Position numbers and translations under genes: made by a program. A stretch of DNA of 64,000 nt from an uncultured Pelagibacteraceae bacterium (GTDB lineage: Bacteria > Pseudomonadota > Alphaproteobacteria > Pelagibacterales > Pelagibacteraceae), in contig CACEVB010000003.1 in assembly GCA_902562875.1 (NCBI GenBank), positions 56,566 through 120,565 on the forward strand, written 5' to 3'. Below the pieces are notes generated by a model. The model worked only from the letters and a program-made list of their open reading frames with translations. It did no database searches and was not told the origin of the DNA. This document shows positions 16,990 to 26,310 of this stretch, one piece after another (the stretch's first letter is position 1; each line of letters opens with the position of its first letter).

Positions 16990-17063
16990 CGTATAAAATT
17001 AAAATTGTCTAGTTTTAATACTCAATTTAGTTTAAAAATTTAAATTATACTTTTAAATAAATT

Positions 17064-18407
17064 ATGAGTTCAGAAAAAAATCCAATTCCAAATTCTTTAA
17101 ATGAGCATTGGATGCCGTTTACTTCTAATAAAGATTTTAAAAAAAGACCAAGACTAATTACGAGCGCTAACGGTGTATATTTACAAAATCATGAAGGGCA
17201 AACTCAGATTGACGCAAGTTCAGGATTGTTTTGTAATCCACTTGGTCACGGCAGAAAAGAGATCATAGATGCAATTACCAACCAGCTTAAAACTCTCGAT
17301 TATGCTCAACCCTTTCAACAAGGTTTTGGCGGATCGTTTGAATTAGCTACTAGAATTTCAAAACATACTCCAGGAAATTTAAATAAAATTTTTTATACAA
17401 TATGTGGCTCTACAGCTGTTGAAACTGCAATAAAAATTTGTGTTGCTTATCACAAGGCAAGAGGTGAAGGGCAAAGATTTAGATTTGTGGGAAGAGAAAG
17501 AGCTTATCATGGAATGAACATAGGAGCTACTTCTGTTGGTGGGATGATTAATAATGTTAAAGCATATGCGAGTGTATTAATGCCGGGAGTAGTTCATATG
17601 CGGCATACCCATTTAGATGAACATAAATTCGTTTCTGGCCAACCACAAACAGGTATGGAATTAGCAAACGATTTAGAAAGAATTTGTACAAACTTTGGAG
17701 CTGAAAATATTGCTGCATGCATAGTAGAACCAATTTCTGGCTCAACAGGAACTTTAGTGCCACCAAAAGGATATTTACAAAGATTAAGAGAGCTGTGTGA
17801 TAAGCATAATATTTTATTAATTTTTGACGAAGTTATAACCGGTTGGGGACGAACAGGTTCAGCTTTTGGTGCCCAAGAATTTGGTGTGACGCCTGATATA
17901 ATGACTATGGCAAAAGCAACAACTAATGGAATTGTTCCTTTTGGTGTTGTTGCATGTAAAGATGAAATTTACGATGCAATAGTCGATTCTGCACCAGAGG
18001 GTGCCGTAGAATTATTTCATGGGTATACATATTCTGGAATACCGATATCTGTAGCAGCAGCATTAGCAGTTCAAGATATTTTTGAAAAAGAGGATATATT
18101 TAATAGAGCAAAAGAATTATCACCTTATTTCCAGGAGGGATTATTCTCACTGAAAGATATTGACGTTGTTGAAAATATTAGAGGGTACGGAATGATGGGT
18201 GGTATAGATATTAAAATGGATAAGAAACCGGGTAGAGCTGGTTTAGCAACATTCAAACATTGTTACGACGCTGGGGTAAATTTCAAAGCTACAGGTGATG
18301 CACTTATTATTGCTCCTATGTTCATATGTGAGAAGAAACACATTGACGAAATTATAAATAAATTAAGAACTGGTATTACAAACTACAGTAAAAGCAAAAA
18401 AAATTAA
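17064..18407 (+). CDS. Omega-amino acid:pyruvate aminotransferase (class III), taurine or beta-alanine type
   Basis: PLP enzyme that moves the terminal amino group of an omega-amino compound to pyruvate, giving alanine. Length 447 aa, fold type I. The start EHWMPFTSNKDFKKRPRLI is characteristic of the omega-amino acid:pyruvate group. The PLP Asp is in LLIFDEVITGWGRTG and the Schiff-base Lys is K284 in MTMAKATTNG. The gene is divergent from the taurine-type importer and 9 bp before alanine dehydrogenase, the set used in taurine deamination (Tpa plus Ald). Sulfoacetaldehyde acetyltransferase is absent from the window. Beta-alanine is an equally good substrate by sequence alone. Confidence 0.85.
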   Translation: MSSEKNPIPNSLNEHWMPFTSNKDFKKRPRLITSANGVYLQNHEGQTQIDASSGLFCNPLGHGRKEIIDAITNQLKTLDYAQPFQQGFGGSFELATRISKHTPGNLNKIFYTICGSTAVETAIKICVAYHKARGEGQRFRFVGRERAYHGMNIGATSVGGMINNVKAYASVLMPGVVHMRHTHLDEHKFVSGQPQTGMELANDLERICTNFGAENIAACIVEPISGSTGTLVPPKGYLQRLRELCDKHNILLIFDEVITGWGRTGSAFGAQEFGVTPDIMTMAKATTNGIVPFGVVACKDEIYDAIVDSAPEGAVELFHGYTYSGIPISVAAALAVQDIFEKEDIFNRAKELSPYFQEGLFSLKDIDVVENIRGYGMMGGIDIKMDKKPGRAGLATFKHCYDAGVNFKATGDALIIAPMFICEKKHIDEIINKLRTGITNYSKSKKN

Positions 18408-18416
18408 TTTTCATTT

Positions 18417-19532
18417 ATGAAAATTGGTGTACCAAAAGAGATAAAACCTCAAGAAACTAGAATTGGATTAACTCCTGATAGTGTGAAAGATTTAGTATTG
18501 AATGGTCATGAAGTTTTAGTCGAAAGTAATGGAGGGTTCGAAGCAGGATTTGAGAACTTACATTATACTACAGCTGGTGCAAAAATAATTGATAACGCTG
18601 AAGATATATTTAATGACTCAGATATTATTGTAAAGGTAAAAGAGCCACTAAAAAATGAGATAAAAATGATAAGAGAAAATCAAATTGTTTTCACATATCT
18701 TCATCTCGCTGCAGCTAAAGAGCTAACGCAAGGTTTAATAAATTCAAAAGGTGTTTGTATAGCTTACGAGACCGTTACAGATCAAAATGGTAGGTTGCCT
18801 CTTTTAGCACCTATGAGTGCCGTTGCTGGTAGAATGTCAGTACAAGCAGGTGCACATTGTCTAGAAAAAAATCAAAAGGGTAGAGGAGTATTATTAGGAG
18901 GAGCGCCTGGTGTAGAACGTGGCACAGTAGTAATTTTAGGTGGAGGTGTTGTAGGTGAGAATGCTGCTGATATTGCAACAGGCATGCAAGCAAAAGTTTA
19001 TATAGTTGATAAATCTGAAAAAAGACTTGAAGCACTTAGTCAAAAATTTAGAGAAAAAATAATTCCTCAACACGCAGATAATATAGATTTAAAAAAACTA
19101 ATATCAGAAGCAGATCTTTTAGTTGGAGGCGTGTTAATTCCAGGCGCAGAAGCTCCAAAATTAGTCACTAAAGATATGTTAAAATTAATGAAAAGAGGAT
19201 CTGTAATTGTAGATGTAGCAATAGATCAGGGAGGTTGTGTTGAAACTAGCAAACCAACTACTCATGCTAACCCAACTTATATAGTTGATGATATTGTTCA
19301 TTATTGCGTATCTAATATGCCTGGTGGAGTACCAAGGACATCAACGTTAGCATTAAATAAAGTGACTTTACCCTTTTTAAATAGATTAGCAAAAGATGGC
19401 TATCAAAAAGCATTAAAAAACGATCCTAATTTTTTAGCTGGATTAAATGTTTGTAGAGGCAATGTAACTTATAAAGCAGTTGCAGATACTTTTGGCTATA
19501 AGTTTCTTTCTCCAACTGAAGCCTTAAATTAA
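18417..19532 (+). CDS. ald: Alanine dehydrogenase
   Basis: Oxidatively deaminates L-alanine to pyruvate and ammonium with NAD. Length 371 aa matches the family. Landmarks are MKIGVPKEIKPQETRIGLTP at the N-terminus, substrate Lys in IVKVKEP, the His in FTYLHLAA, the Rossmann segment VVILGGGVVGENAAD and the C-terminal MPGGVPRTSTLALNKVTLP. Placed between the aminotransferase and the FAD fusion gene, it would regenerate the pyruvate acceptor used by the aminotransferase and release ammonium. Its gaps (9 and 3 bp) show one operon. Confidence 0.95.
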   Translation: MKIGVPKEIKPQETRIGLTPDSVKDLVLNGHEVLVESNGGFEAGFENLHYTTAGAKIIDNAEDIFNDSDIIVKVKEPLKNEIKMIRENQIVFTYLHLAAAKELTQGLINSKGVCIAYETVTDQNGRLPLLAPMSAVAGRMSVQAGAHCLEKNQKGRGVLLGGAPGVERGTVVILGGGVVGENAADIATGMQAKVYIVDKSEKRLEALSQKFREKIIPQHADNIDLKKLISEADLLVGGVLIPGAEAPKLVTKDMLKLMKRGSVIVDVAIDQGGCVETSKPTTHANPTYIVDDIVHYCVSNMPGGVPRTSTLALNKVTLPFLNRLAKDGYQKALKNDPNFLAGLNVCRGNVTYKAVADTFGYKFLSPTEALN

Positions 19533-19535
19533 AAA

Positions 19536-21974
19536 ATGAAAAAAATTCCAAGTTCAGCAAAAGTTGTAGTTATTGGTGGTGGAGTTGTTGGTTGCTCTTG
19601 CGCATATCATTTAGCGAAATTTGGATGGACAGACATCATTCTTTTAGAGAGAGATAAATTAACTTCAGGCACAACATGGCACGCAGCAGGTTTAGTTAGT
19701 CAAATAGGTCCATCTGCAACAATCACCAAAATCAGGAAATATTCTTTAGATTTATATAAAAAACTTGAAAAAAAAGTAGATCATTCGGCAGGTTTACGTT
19801 TGAATGGGGCTTTATCTATTGCTCAAAATGAGGGAAGGTGGCAAGAATTAAAAAGACAAGCTACCACTGCTCAACTTTATGACTTAGATGTCCAAATTTT
19901 AAATAGAGACCAGATAAAAGAAAAAATCCCTTTAATTAAAGCTGATGATTTATTAGGGGGTATATTTATGCCAGGTGATGGTTCAGGCGATCCATCTGGA
20001 ATTACTCAATTACTCGCAAAGGCAGCTAGAGCCGAAGGTGTAAACATTTATGAAGATTCACCAGTTGAAAATATACTAATTAAAAATAAAAGAATTGAAG
20101 GGGTAGTTGTGCATGGTGAAAAAATAGAGTGTGAATATATTGTACTAGCGACAGGTATGTGGTCCAGACAAATCGGAGATAAATTAGGTATAAGTATTCC
20201 ATTATATCCAGCAGAACATTTCTACGCAATTACTGAACCCATAAAAGAAGTTCCAAAAAATTTACCAGTTGTAAGAGATTTTGATAGCAGAACATATTTT
20301 AAAGAGGATGCAGGAAAGTTGTTACTTGGTATTTTTGAGGGTAAATCTATTCCAGCATTCAATAAAACTGATAAAGTTCCTGAAAATTTTTCATTTGGAG
20401 AATTTCCGGAAAATCTTGAGCACTTTGAACCATATTTAAATGAATGTATTAAGAGATTCCCCATTTTAGAAAAATCTGGAATTAGAAAATTTTTTGCAGG
20501 TCCAGAGTCATTTACACCTGATACTAATACATTACTAGGAGAGGTACCTGAGGTTAAAAACTTTTTTGTTTGTTGTGGTTTAAATAGTATAGGAATTGCT
20601 AGTGCTGGAGGAGTAGGAAAAATTACAGCTGAATGGATGATAAAGGATTATATCAATGAAGATATTTTTAGCTATGATATTAAGAGATTTCAAAAATTTC
20701 ATTCTGAAATAAAATTTATAAAAGAAAGGGTCACTGAAACTCTTGGAGATTTATATGGAATGCATTGGCCTTTTAAACAACATAAGACCTCAAGAAATAT
20801 AAAAATCTTACCATATCATGAATTGCTGATGGAGAGTGGAGCATGCTTTGGAGTATCTGGAGGTTATGAGAGACCTATGTGGTTTTCTCAAAATGGAGAG
20901 AAATCTGAGTATAATTACAGTTACAATTTTCAAAATTGGTATCCTTCTGCAAAATTTGAGACAAAAAATTGTAGAAACAATGTTGGAGTTTTTGATTTAA
21001 CTCCATTTTCAAAATTTGAATTAAATTGTGAGCATGCTCACGAGTATCTCCAAAAAATATTTACTGCTAATATTAAAAATAATAAAGGCAGTTGCACATA
21101 TACCCAGATGTTGAATCCTGACGGTGGGATTGAAGGAGATGTAACAGTAGTATGTTTAGAAAAAAATTATTTTAGAATTATTAGTGGAGCCAATACAAGG
21201 CATAGAGATATTTTTCATATCAATAAATACTTAAACAACAATAAACTAAATGATGTTACTGATAGATATTGCGTATTAGGTATATTTGGACCTAAGAGCA
21301 GAGACCTTATGTCAAATTTGTCTGAAACAAATTTTTCTAACGAAAATTTTAAATTTGGAACAGGAAAAGAAATAAAAATTAATTCTAAATTAATTTGGGC
21401 TCAGCGAATTTCATATGTAGGAGAACTAGGTTATGAATTATATATTTATATGAAAGATGCTAAAGATATTTATCAAACAATAATGGATAAAGGAAAAGTA
21501 TTCAATGTTTCTAATTGTGGTTTTCATGCAATGGATATCATGCGAATGGAAAGAGGGTTCTTACATTGGGGGCATGATATATCACCTGAAGAAAATCAAT
21601 ATCAAGCTGGATTAGAATTTACTATTAATTATAAAAAAAATGTAGAATTTATCGGTAAAGAGGCATTATTAAAAATAAAAGAAAAAAAAGTTGATAAACG
21701 TCTTTTAATGTTTGTGTTAGAAAATAGCAAACCTGGTGAGCCGTTAATGTTGCATGACGAGCCTATATATGTTGACAATAAAATTATTGGAAGAACCACC
21801 TCAGGAAATTACTCATTTAATTTTGATAAAAACCTTTCATATGGATATGTAAATTCTGGAAATACAATAGAAAAGCTAAAAAACAAAAAAATATTTATAG
21901 AAGTTGAAAAAATCAAATATCCTGCAAATATCTTAGAGAAACCTTTGAATTCAAAAAATTATAAGACCATATAA
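19536..21974 (+). CDS. FAD-dependent dehydrogenase / aminomethyltransferase fusion (dimethylglycine-sarcosine dehydrogenase family)
   Basis: 812 aa with an N-terminal DAO-type FAD domain and a C-terminal GcvT-like folate domain. The dinucleotide motif VVVIGGGVVGCSCAYHLAK is near residue 10, LERDKLTSGTTWHAAGLV follows, including the usual His-Ala-Ala flavin region. The second half carries DLTPFSKFELNC, GYELYIYM, MERGFLHWGHDISPEENQ and a GcvT C-terminal domain. Such enzymes demethylate dimethylglycine, sarcosine or related N-methyl amines and pass the one-carbon unit to tetrahydrofolate. It is 3 bp after ald in the aminotransferase operon. The exact methylamine is unknown. Confidence 0.85.
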   Translation: MKKIPSSAKVVVIGGGVVGCSCAYHLAKFGWTDIILLERDKLTSGTTWHAAGLVSQIGPSATITKIRKYSLDLYKKLEKKVDHSAGLRLNGALSIAQNEGRWQELKRQATTAQLYDLDVQILNRDQIKEKIPLIKADDLLGGIFMPGDGSGDPSGITQLLAKAARAEGVNIYEDSPVENILIKNKRIEGVVVHGEKIECEYIVLATGMWSRQIGDKLGISIPLYPAEHFYAITEPIKEVPKNLPVVRDFDSRTYFKEDAGKLLLGIFEGKSIPAFNKTDKVPENFSFGEFPENLEHFEPYLNECIKRFPILEKSGIRKFFAGPESFTPDTNTLLGEVPEVKNFFVCCGLNSIGIASAGGVGKITAEWMIKDYINEDIFSYDIKRFQKFHSEIKFIKERVTETLGDLYGMHWPFKQHKTSRNIKILPYHELLMESGACFGVSGGYERPMWFSQNGEKSEYNYSYNFQNWYPSAKFETKNCRNNVGVFDLTPFSKFELNCEHAHEYLQKIFTANIKNNKGSCTYTQMLNPDGGIEGDVTVVCLEKNYFRIISGANTRHRDIFHINKYLNNNKLNDVTDRYCVLGIFGPKSRDLMSNLSETNFSNENFKFGTGKEIKINSKLIWAQRISYVGELGYELYIYMKDAKDIYQTIMDKGKVFNVSNCGFHAMDIMRMERGFLHWGHDISPEENQYQAGLEFTINYKKNVEFIGKEALLKIKEKKVDKRLLMFVLENSKPGEPLMLHDEPIYVDNKIIGRTTSGNYSFNFDKNLSYGYVNSGNTIEKLKNKKIFIEVEKIKYPANILEKPLNSKNYKTI

Positions 21975-22044
21975 TTTAAATTATTCCAAAGCATAATTTT
22001 CGTTGAAATAAGTCCAGCAATGTAGTTAAATTAAATTTTTAAAA

Positions 22045-22251
22045 ATGGATAAACATCGAAATTATATCAATACTCAAAAAACTGCTGAGGAAAATAATTT
22101 AAGAAAATTAAATTATAAAAATAAAGTCGATATAAACGTGTTACTAAATCGTGTTAGGTCAGATAAAAAAAAAGAAAAATTAGAAAGCCTTTTATTTTTT
22201 GGCTTTATATCACTAGCAGTAATTGTCACAGGCGTTATTGTATCTTTATAA
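22045..22251 (+). CDS. Small single-span membrane protein
   Basis: 68 aa. The first ~45 residues are highly charged (many Lys, Asn and Arg) and the end is one hydrophobic helix (about residues 49-67), so the protein is probably tail-anchored with its charged part in the cytoplasm. I do not recognise the family. It is 29 bp before tldD on the same strand and may be cotranscribed with it. Confidence 0.6.
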   Translation: MDKHRNYINTQKTAEENNLRKLNYKNKVDINVLLNRVRSDKKKEKLESLLFFGFISLAVIVTGVIVSL

Positions 22252-22279
22252 AAAACATTTAATTATATAAAAGAAGGCT

Positions 22280-23692
22280 ATGTCGGAATTCTTTAAAAAT
22301 AGTGAGATAGAACTCTCAAAAGCAGAAAAGATTGTTTCTGAAACTTTAAAAAACTGCGACGATGGTGAGCTTTATCTTGAGGATACAAAATCTGAGACAA
22401 TTGTTTTAGACGATAACAAAATTAAAAGTTCAGACTATTCAACTGATTTAGGTTATGGGTTTAGAGCTGTAACAGGTGATATTATTGCTTATTCACATTC
22501 AAATGAAATATCAGAGAAATCATTACTAAACTCTAGTCAAAATTTAAAATCCTCACTCAAAAATAAAAGAGGAACTTACAATTACGAAATAAAAAATACT
22601 AATCAAAAATTCTATAGTAATATTGATCCTGTAGAAGAAAAATCATTAAAATCTAAAATTGATATTTTAAGAGAAATTAATAATTATGCTCGTTCAAAAG
22701 ATAGTTCTGTTAAGCAAGTAACAGCAAATTTTATTGGTGAAAAAAAAAATGTTGAAATATTGAGAGCTGGTGGTCAGCTGTTAAACGATGAAAGACCATT
22801 AGTAAGATTTAATGTTTCTATAATGGTTGAGAAGTTTGGAAAAAAAGAAACAGGTGTATACGGAGTAGGTGGTAGACAATCTTATGATGTTTATTTGAAT
22901 GATAATAATTGGAAAAAAGTTTGTGATGAAGCTTTTAGAATAGCTACAACAAACTTGGATAGTAAACCATCACCCGCAGGAGAAATGAAAGTTGTATTAG
23001 GTCCAGGGTGGCCAGCGATACTAATTCATGAAGCTGTTGGGCATGGGTTAGAAGGAGATTTTAATAGAAAGAAAACATCTGTATTCCATGATTTGGTTGG
23101 TCAAAAAGTTGCAAGTGAAAGTGTAACAATTATAGATGATGGAACATTGGATAATCGGAGAGGAAGTTTAAATATCGATGATGAAGGTACACCTACAGAA
23201 AAAACAGTCCTGATAGAAAATGGAATACTAAAAAATTTTATGCAAGATAGATTAAACGCAAGGTTGATGAATACTAAATCCACTGGAAATGGACGAAGGG
23301 AAAGTTACAAACATATAATCATGCCAAGAATGAGAAATACTATAATGTTAAATGGAAATAATACTCAGGACGAAATGATAAAAAGTGTAAACAAAGGAAT
23401 TTTTGCTGTAAGTTTTGGAGGTGGGCAGGTCGATATAACCTCAGGTAAATTTGTTTTTAATTGCACAGAGGCTTACGAGATAAATAACGGTAAAATTGGT
23501 TCTCCATTAAAAGGGGCAACATTAATAGGAGATGGACCCTCATCATTAAAAGAAATTTTAATGGTAGGAAACGATATGATGCTAGATCCCGGAATTGGTA
23601 CATGTGGTAAAGCAGGTCAAGGTGTTCCAGTAGGAGTTGGTCAACCTTCACTTTTGATTGATAAAATGACGGTAGGTGGAACTCAAATTTAA
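22280..23692 (+). CDS. tldD: TldD-family metalloprotease
   Basis: Zinc-dependent peptidase subunit of the TldD/TldE(PmbA) heterodimer, which degrades unfolded peptides and in some bacteria matures ribosomal peptides. The metal motif HEAVGH is at residues 250-255 inside ILIHEAVGHGLEGD, and the conserved Cys region GTCGKAGQGVPVGVGQP is near the C-terminus. Length 470 aa is normal. The pmbA gene follows after 4 bp, as expected for partners. No ribosomal-peptide precursor gene is recognisable nearby, so a general clearing role is more likely. Confidence 0.92.
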   Translation: MSEFFKNSEIELSKAEKIVSETLKNCDDGELYLEDTKSETIVLDDNKIKSSDYSTDLGYGFRAVTGDIIAYSHSNEISEKSLLNSSQNLKSSLKNKRGTYNYEIKNTNQKFYSNIDPVEEKSLKSKIDILREINNYARSKDSSVKQVTANFIGEKKNVEILRAGGQLLNDERPLVRFNVSIMVEKFGKKETGVYGVGGRQSYDVYLNDNNWKKVCDEAFRIATTNLDSKPSPAGEMKVVLGPGWPAILIHEAVGHGLEGDFNRKKTSVFHDLVGQKVASESVTIIDDGTLDNRRGSLNIDDEGTPTEKTVLIENGILKNFMQDRLNARLMNTKSTGNGRRESYKHIIMPRMRNTIMLNGNNTQDEMIKSVNKGIFAVSFGGGQVDITSGKFVFNCTEAYEINNGKIGSPLKGATLIGDGPSSLKEILMVGNDMMLDPGIGTCGKAGQGVPVGVGQPSLLIDKMTVGGTQI

Positions 23693-23696
23693 ATAG

Positions 23697-25016
23697 ATGA
23701 TTAAAGAGGAAAACTATTTAAAAAAAATTGCAGATTCTTGTCTAACACAATCTAAAAAACTAGGATCCTCAGATGCTAATGTTGTAGTTATGAATTCTAT
23801 TTCTGAAAGCGTAAATATTCGAAATAAACAGTTAGATGGATCAGAGAGATCAGATAATCTAGCAATTACATTAACAACATATATAGGAAAAAAAAAGGCT
23901 TCTATCGCTTCATCGAATTTAAATGAAAATAATATTAACAAGCTTGTTAATAGATGTGTTGAAGCTACAAAAATAACACCTGAGGATGAATATAATTCAT
24001 TACCTGAAAAAGAGCTACATTATTTTGGAAATAAGGACTTACAGTTGTATGATGACACATATATAGACAATGAGAAGAAAATTGAATTTATTAAAAAAGC
24101 TGAGGAACAAGCATTCAAAAATAAAAATATAATAAATACGAATGGTTCAGGATTTAGCCAAAATAAATCCAATTTTATTTTAGCAAATACAAATGGGTTT
24201 ATGGATGGTTATAAAACTTCACAATTTACTGCATACTGCGAGGTTGTTTCTAAACGCAACGGAAGCATGGAAAGAGATTATGAATTTACAAGCAAAAGAT
24301 TTTTTAGTGATTTAATCAAACCAGAAAAAATAGGAAAAAATGCGGCTAAATATGCAGTCAATAAATTGAACCCAAAGAAAATAAAGAGTGAAAAACTAAG
24401 TTTAATTTTCGATAAAAGAATTTCAAAGAATTTTTTATCAAACTTTGCTAGCTCAATTAGCTCTAGCTCAATAGCAAAAGGGACAACTTTTTTAAAAAAT
24501 AAAATTAATAACCAAATTTTTAATAAACAAATAAATATAGTTGATAGAGGCGATATATTAAAGGGAAATGGATCAAAATATTTTGATAGTGAGGGAATAA
24601 AAATAGATAATCTCGAATTAGTTAAAGATGGTATACTCAAAGATTACTTGGTAGATAGTTATAATGGAAAGAAAATAGATAGAAAATCAAATGGTAGATC
24701 AAGTGGTACCACCAACTTATATTTTAAAAAAGGTGATGTTTCATTTAATGACTTAATTAAAAGTGAAAAAAAACTGCTTTATATTAATGAAACAATTGGA
24801 AGGGGGGCAAATATAATAACAGGAGATTATTCAGTTGGCGCATCAGGAATAATGATTGAGAATGGTGAATTTGCTTACCCTGTCAGTGAAATCACAATCG
24901 CGGGAAATTTCCATGAAATGTTTAAAAATATTATTTTGGCTGATGATCTAGAATTTAAGTACTCTACAAATTCGCCAACCATGCTTATTAGCGGAATGAC
25001 AGTTGGTGGAAAATAA
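23697..25016 (+). CDS. pmbA: PmbA/TldE-family protein
   Basis: Partner of TldD, 439 aa, without the HExxxH zinc motif as is normal for TldE. Family segments include VNIRNKQLDGSERSDN near residue 37, the NTNGFMDGYKTS block, GDILKGNGSKYFDSEGI, then the GRSSGTTNLYF and GDYSVGASGIMIENGEFAYPVSE region and the ending SPTMLISGMTVGGK. Tight spacing after tldD (4 bp) and before a small membrane gene (3 bp) implies one transcript. Confidence 0.9.
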   Translation: MIKEENYLKKIADSCLTQSKKLGSSDANVVVMNSISESVNIRNKQLDGSERSDNLAITLTTYIGKKKASIASSNLNENNINKLVNRCVEATKITPEDEYNSLPEKELHYFGNKDLQLYDDTYIDNEKKIEFIKKAEEQAFKNKNIINTNGSGFSQNKSNFILANTNGFMDGYKTSQFTAYCEVVSKRNGSMERDYEFTSKRFFSDLIKPEKIGKNAAKYAVNKLNPKKIKSEKLSLIFDKRISKNFLSNFASSISSSSIAKGTTFLKNKINNQIFNKQINIVDRGDILKGNGSKYFDSEGIKIDNLELVKDGILKDYLVDSYNGKKIDRKSNGRSSGTTNLYFKKGDVSFNDLIKSEKKLLYINETIGRGANIITGDYSVGASGIMIENGEFAYPVSEITIAGNFHEMFKNIILADDLEFKYSTNSPTMLISGMTVGGK

Positions 25017-25019
25017 TAC

Positions 25020-25202
25020 ATGTTGGCAACAGATATACTTTTAAGTATCGCAATTGTTGGAATTTATACAATGGTTCATGTTTATTTAAGGACTGAGTAT
25101 AGAGAAACAAAAAAAATTATTAGACTTTTTTTTGAGGGCTTTGTAATTGCAACGATTATAACTGGTATATTGTATTATATTATTAAGCATATTGCTTCAT
25201 AA
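25020..25202 (+). CDS. Small two-span membrane protein
   Basis: 60 aa, with a hydrophobic helix at about residues 4-22, a basic/acidic loop RTEYRETKKIIR, and a second helix at about 38-57. ATG at 25020 lies 3 bp after the pmbA stop, so it is the last gene of the tldD-pmbA unit. I do not recognise it, and nothing in the sequence shows a function. The tRNA gene follows after 33 bp. Confidence 0.6.
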   Translation: MLATDILLSIAIVGIYTMVHVYLRTEYRETKKIIRLFFEGFVIATIITGILYYIIKHIAS

Positions 25203-25235
25203 ACATCAAAATAGTATATATCTTATAAAATTAAT

Positions 25236-25312
25236 GGCGGGGTAGCTCAGTTGGTTAGAGCGCGGGACTCATAAGCCCGAGGTCAGTGGTTCGATCCCAC
25301 TTCCCGCTACCA
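25236..25312 (+). tRNA. tRNA-Met (anticodon CAT), elongator type
   Basis: A 77-nt cloverleaf with encoded CCA: acceptor GGCGGGG, D-arm GCTC with loop AGTTGGTTA and GAGC, anticodon loop CTCATAA, T-arm with GTTCGATCC. The D-arm is of elongator, not initiator, form and 1-72 is a G-U pair as in several alphaproteobacterial elongator tRNA-Met genes. A CAT tRNA with lysidine-modified anticodon (Ile2) is the alternative. The 31-39 pair is mismatched (A-G). A decayed copy of its 3' half lies 1.07 kb downstream. Confidence 0.9.
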
Positions 25313-25332
25313 TTCTAAACGATTGTATGCGT

Positions 25333-25362
25333 TTTGCCCCAATAATGCTCCAATGAGAATTG
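25333..25362. repeat. Imperfect direct repeat, copy A
   Basis: 30 nt starting TTTGCCCCAATAATGCTCC, 20 nt after the tRNA. It matches copy B (26201-26230) at 23 of 30 positions without gaps, with an unbroken shared core CTCCAATGA. Together with the tRNA copies it frames the hydrolase gene, as old attachment-site sequence might. Confidence 0.5.
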
Positions 25363-25393
25363 ACTGTATATAAAAATATTCTAAATATTAATT

Positions 25394-26200
25394 ATGTTCA
25401 AAAAATTAATTCTAATAATTATTCTTTTTCACTTTTATAATTTTGCAAGTGCTGCAAATGTTGAAGTAAAAAAAGGTTTAAAAGTAAAAGAAAGGTTTTC
25501 CTCTAATTCATTTATTATTAAAGGTGCTAAAGCATCTACAGTTATATTATCCCATGGAAGTGGTGGTGTATGGAAACACATATATATGTGGAAAGACAGA
25601 TTAAACAATCAAGGTTACAATGTAATTATAATTGATCATCATAAAGAAAAAGGTATAAAACCTCATGTTGGAATAAGGAATTATAAAGATTTTCCAGAGG
25701 AAAGAGTTAAAGATCTTCTAAAATTATCACGTTGGATAAAAAAACAAAAATGGAATAAAGGAAAAATAGGTGTCATTGGATTTAGTTATGGTGGTGCTGG
25801 AACAAATCTTTTGGCAAATAATCTTGAACTAGAATTAATGAAAGATTTTAAAAAGAAAGATAAAAAACTATTTGGCGCTATTGTTTCATATTATCCAGGA
25901 TGTGGACTTGCAGGTGGTTCAATTCCACATCAGTCATATTTACCAATTATCATTCATATAGGTGAAAAGGATGAACTTGTAGCACCTTATTTAAATTGTA
26001 TTGATCCTATGGGTAACGATAATTTAATAATTTATAAATACCCTGAAGCTCAACATTCTTTTGATGTGGATATACCTGGTTTTAAATATGAGGGGTTAAT
26101 ACTTGCAACTGGTAGAAAATTTACAAACATTGGTCATAAAGAGTCTAGAGAATTAAGCATAGAAAGAACACTAAAATTCTTAAAAGACAATTTAAATTAA
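25394..26200 (+). CDS. Exported dienelactone-hydrolase-like alpha/beta hydrolase
   Basis: 268 aa with a signal peptide (about residues 1-20, ending ASA), so probably periplasmic. The oxyanion region VILSHGSGGVW is near residue 52, the nucleophile elbow GFSYGG near residue 132, the acid in GEKDELVAPY and the catalytic His in PEAQHSFD. Family members hydrolyse lactones, esters or related bonds; substrate unknown. The gene stands alone between the tRNA and the decayed tRNA copy, flanked by an imperfect 30-nt direct repeat, which suggests that it came with a mobile segment or is the remnant of one. Confidence 0.82.
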   Translation: MFKKLILIIILFHFYNFASAANVEVKKGLKVKERFSSNSFIIKGAKASTVILSHGSGGVWKHIYMWKDRLNNQGYNVIIIDHHKEKGIKPHVGIRNYKDFPEERVKDLLKLSRWIKKQKWNKGKIGVIGFSYGGAGTNLLANNLELELMKDFKKKDKKLFGAIVSYYPGCGLAGGSIPHQSYLPIIIHIGEKDELVAPYLNCIDPMGNDNLIIYKYPEAQHSFDVDIPGFKYEGLILATGRKFTNIGHKESRELSIERTLKFLKDNLN

Positions 26201-26230
26201 TTTGCTCCAACATTACTCCAATGATATTGG
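26201..26230. repeat. Imperfect direct repeat, copy B
   Basis: TTTGCTCCAACATTACTCC begins directly after the hydrolase stop and pairs with copy A (25333-25362) at 23 of 30 positions. The rest of the 183-bp gap to the next gene (26231-26383) holds only the decayed tRNA copy and no frame I can support. Confidence 0.5.
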
Positions 26231-26310
26231 TTCTCGACTAAGATTCTTTAGTTTGATTCAATGTCACTAGAAAGGAAAGAGAGCATTTACAGGAGTAATT
26301 GTTTGAGATG

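Noticed and set aside
16862..17063. Riboswitch in the tauA/aminotransferase divergent gap
   Set aside because: Only short A+T-rich inverted and direct repeats are seen, with no conserved riboswitch core that I can recognise.
22280..25016. TldD/PmbA as part of a ribosomal-peptide (microcin-like) cluster
   Set aside because: No precursor peptide, modifying enzyme or dedicated exporter is seen next to it; the pair is a common housekeeping protease.
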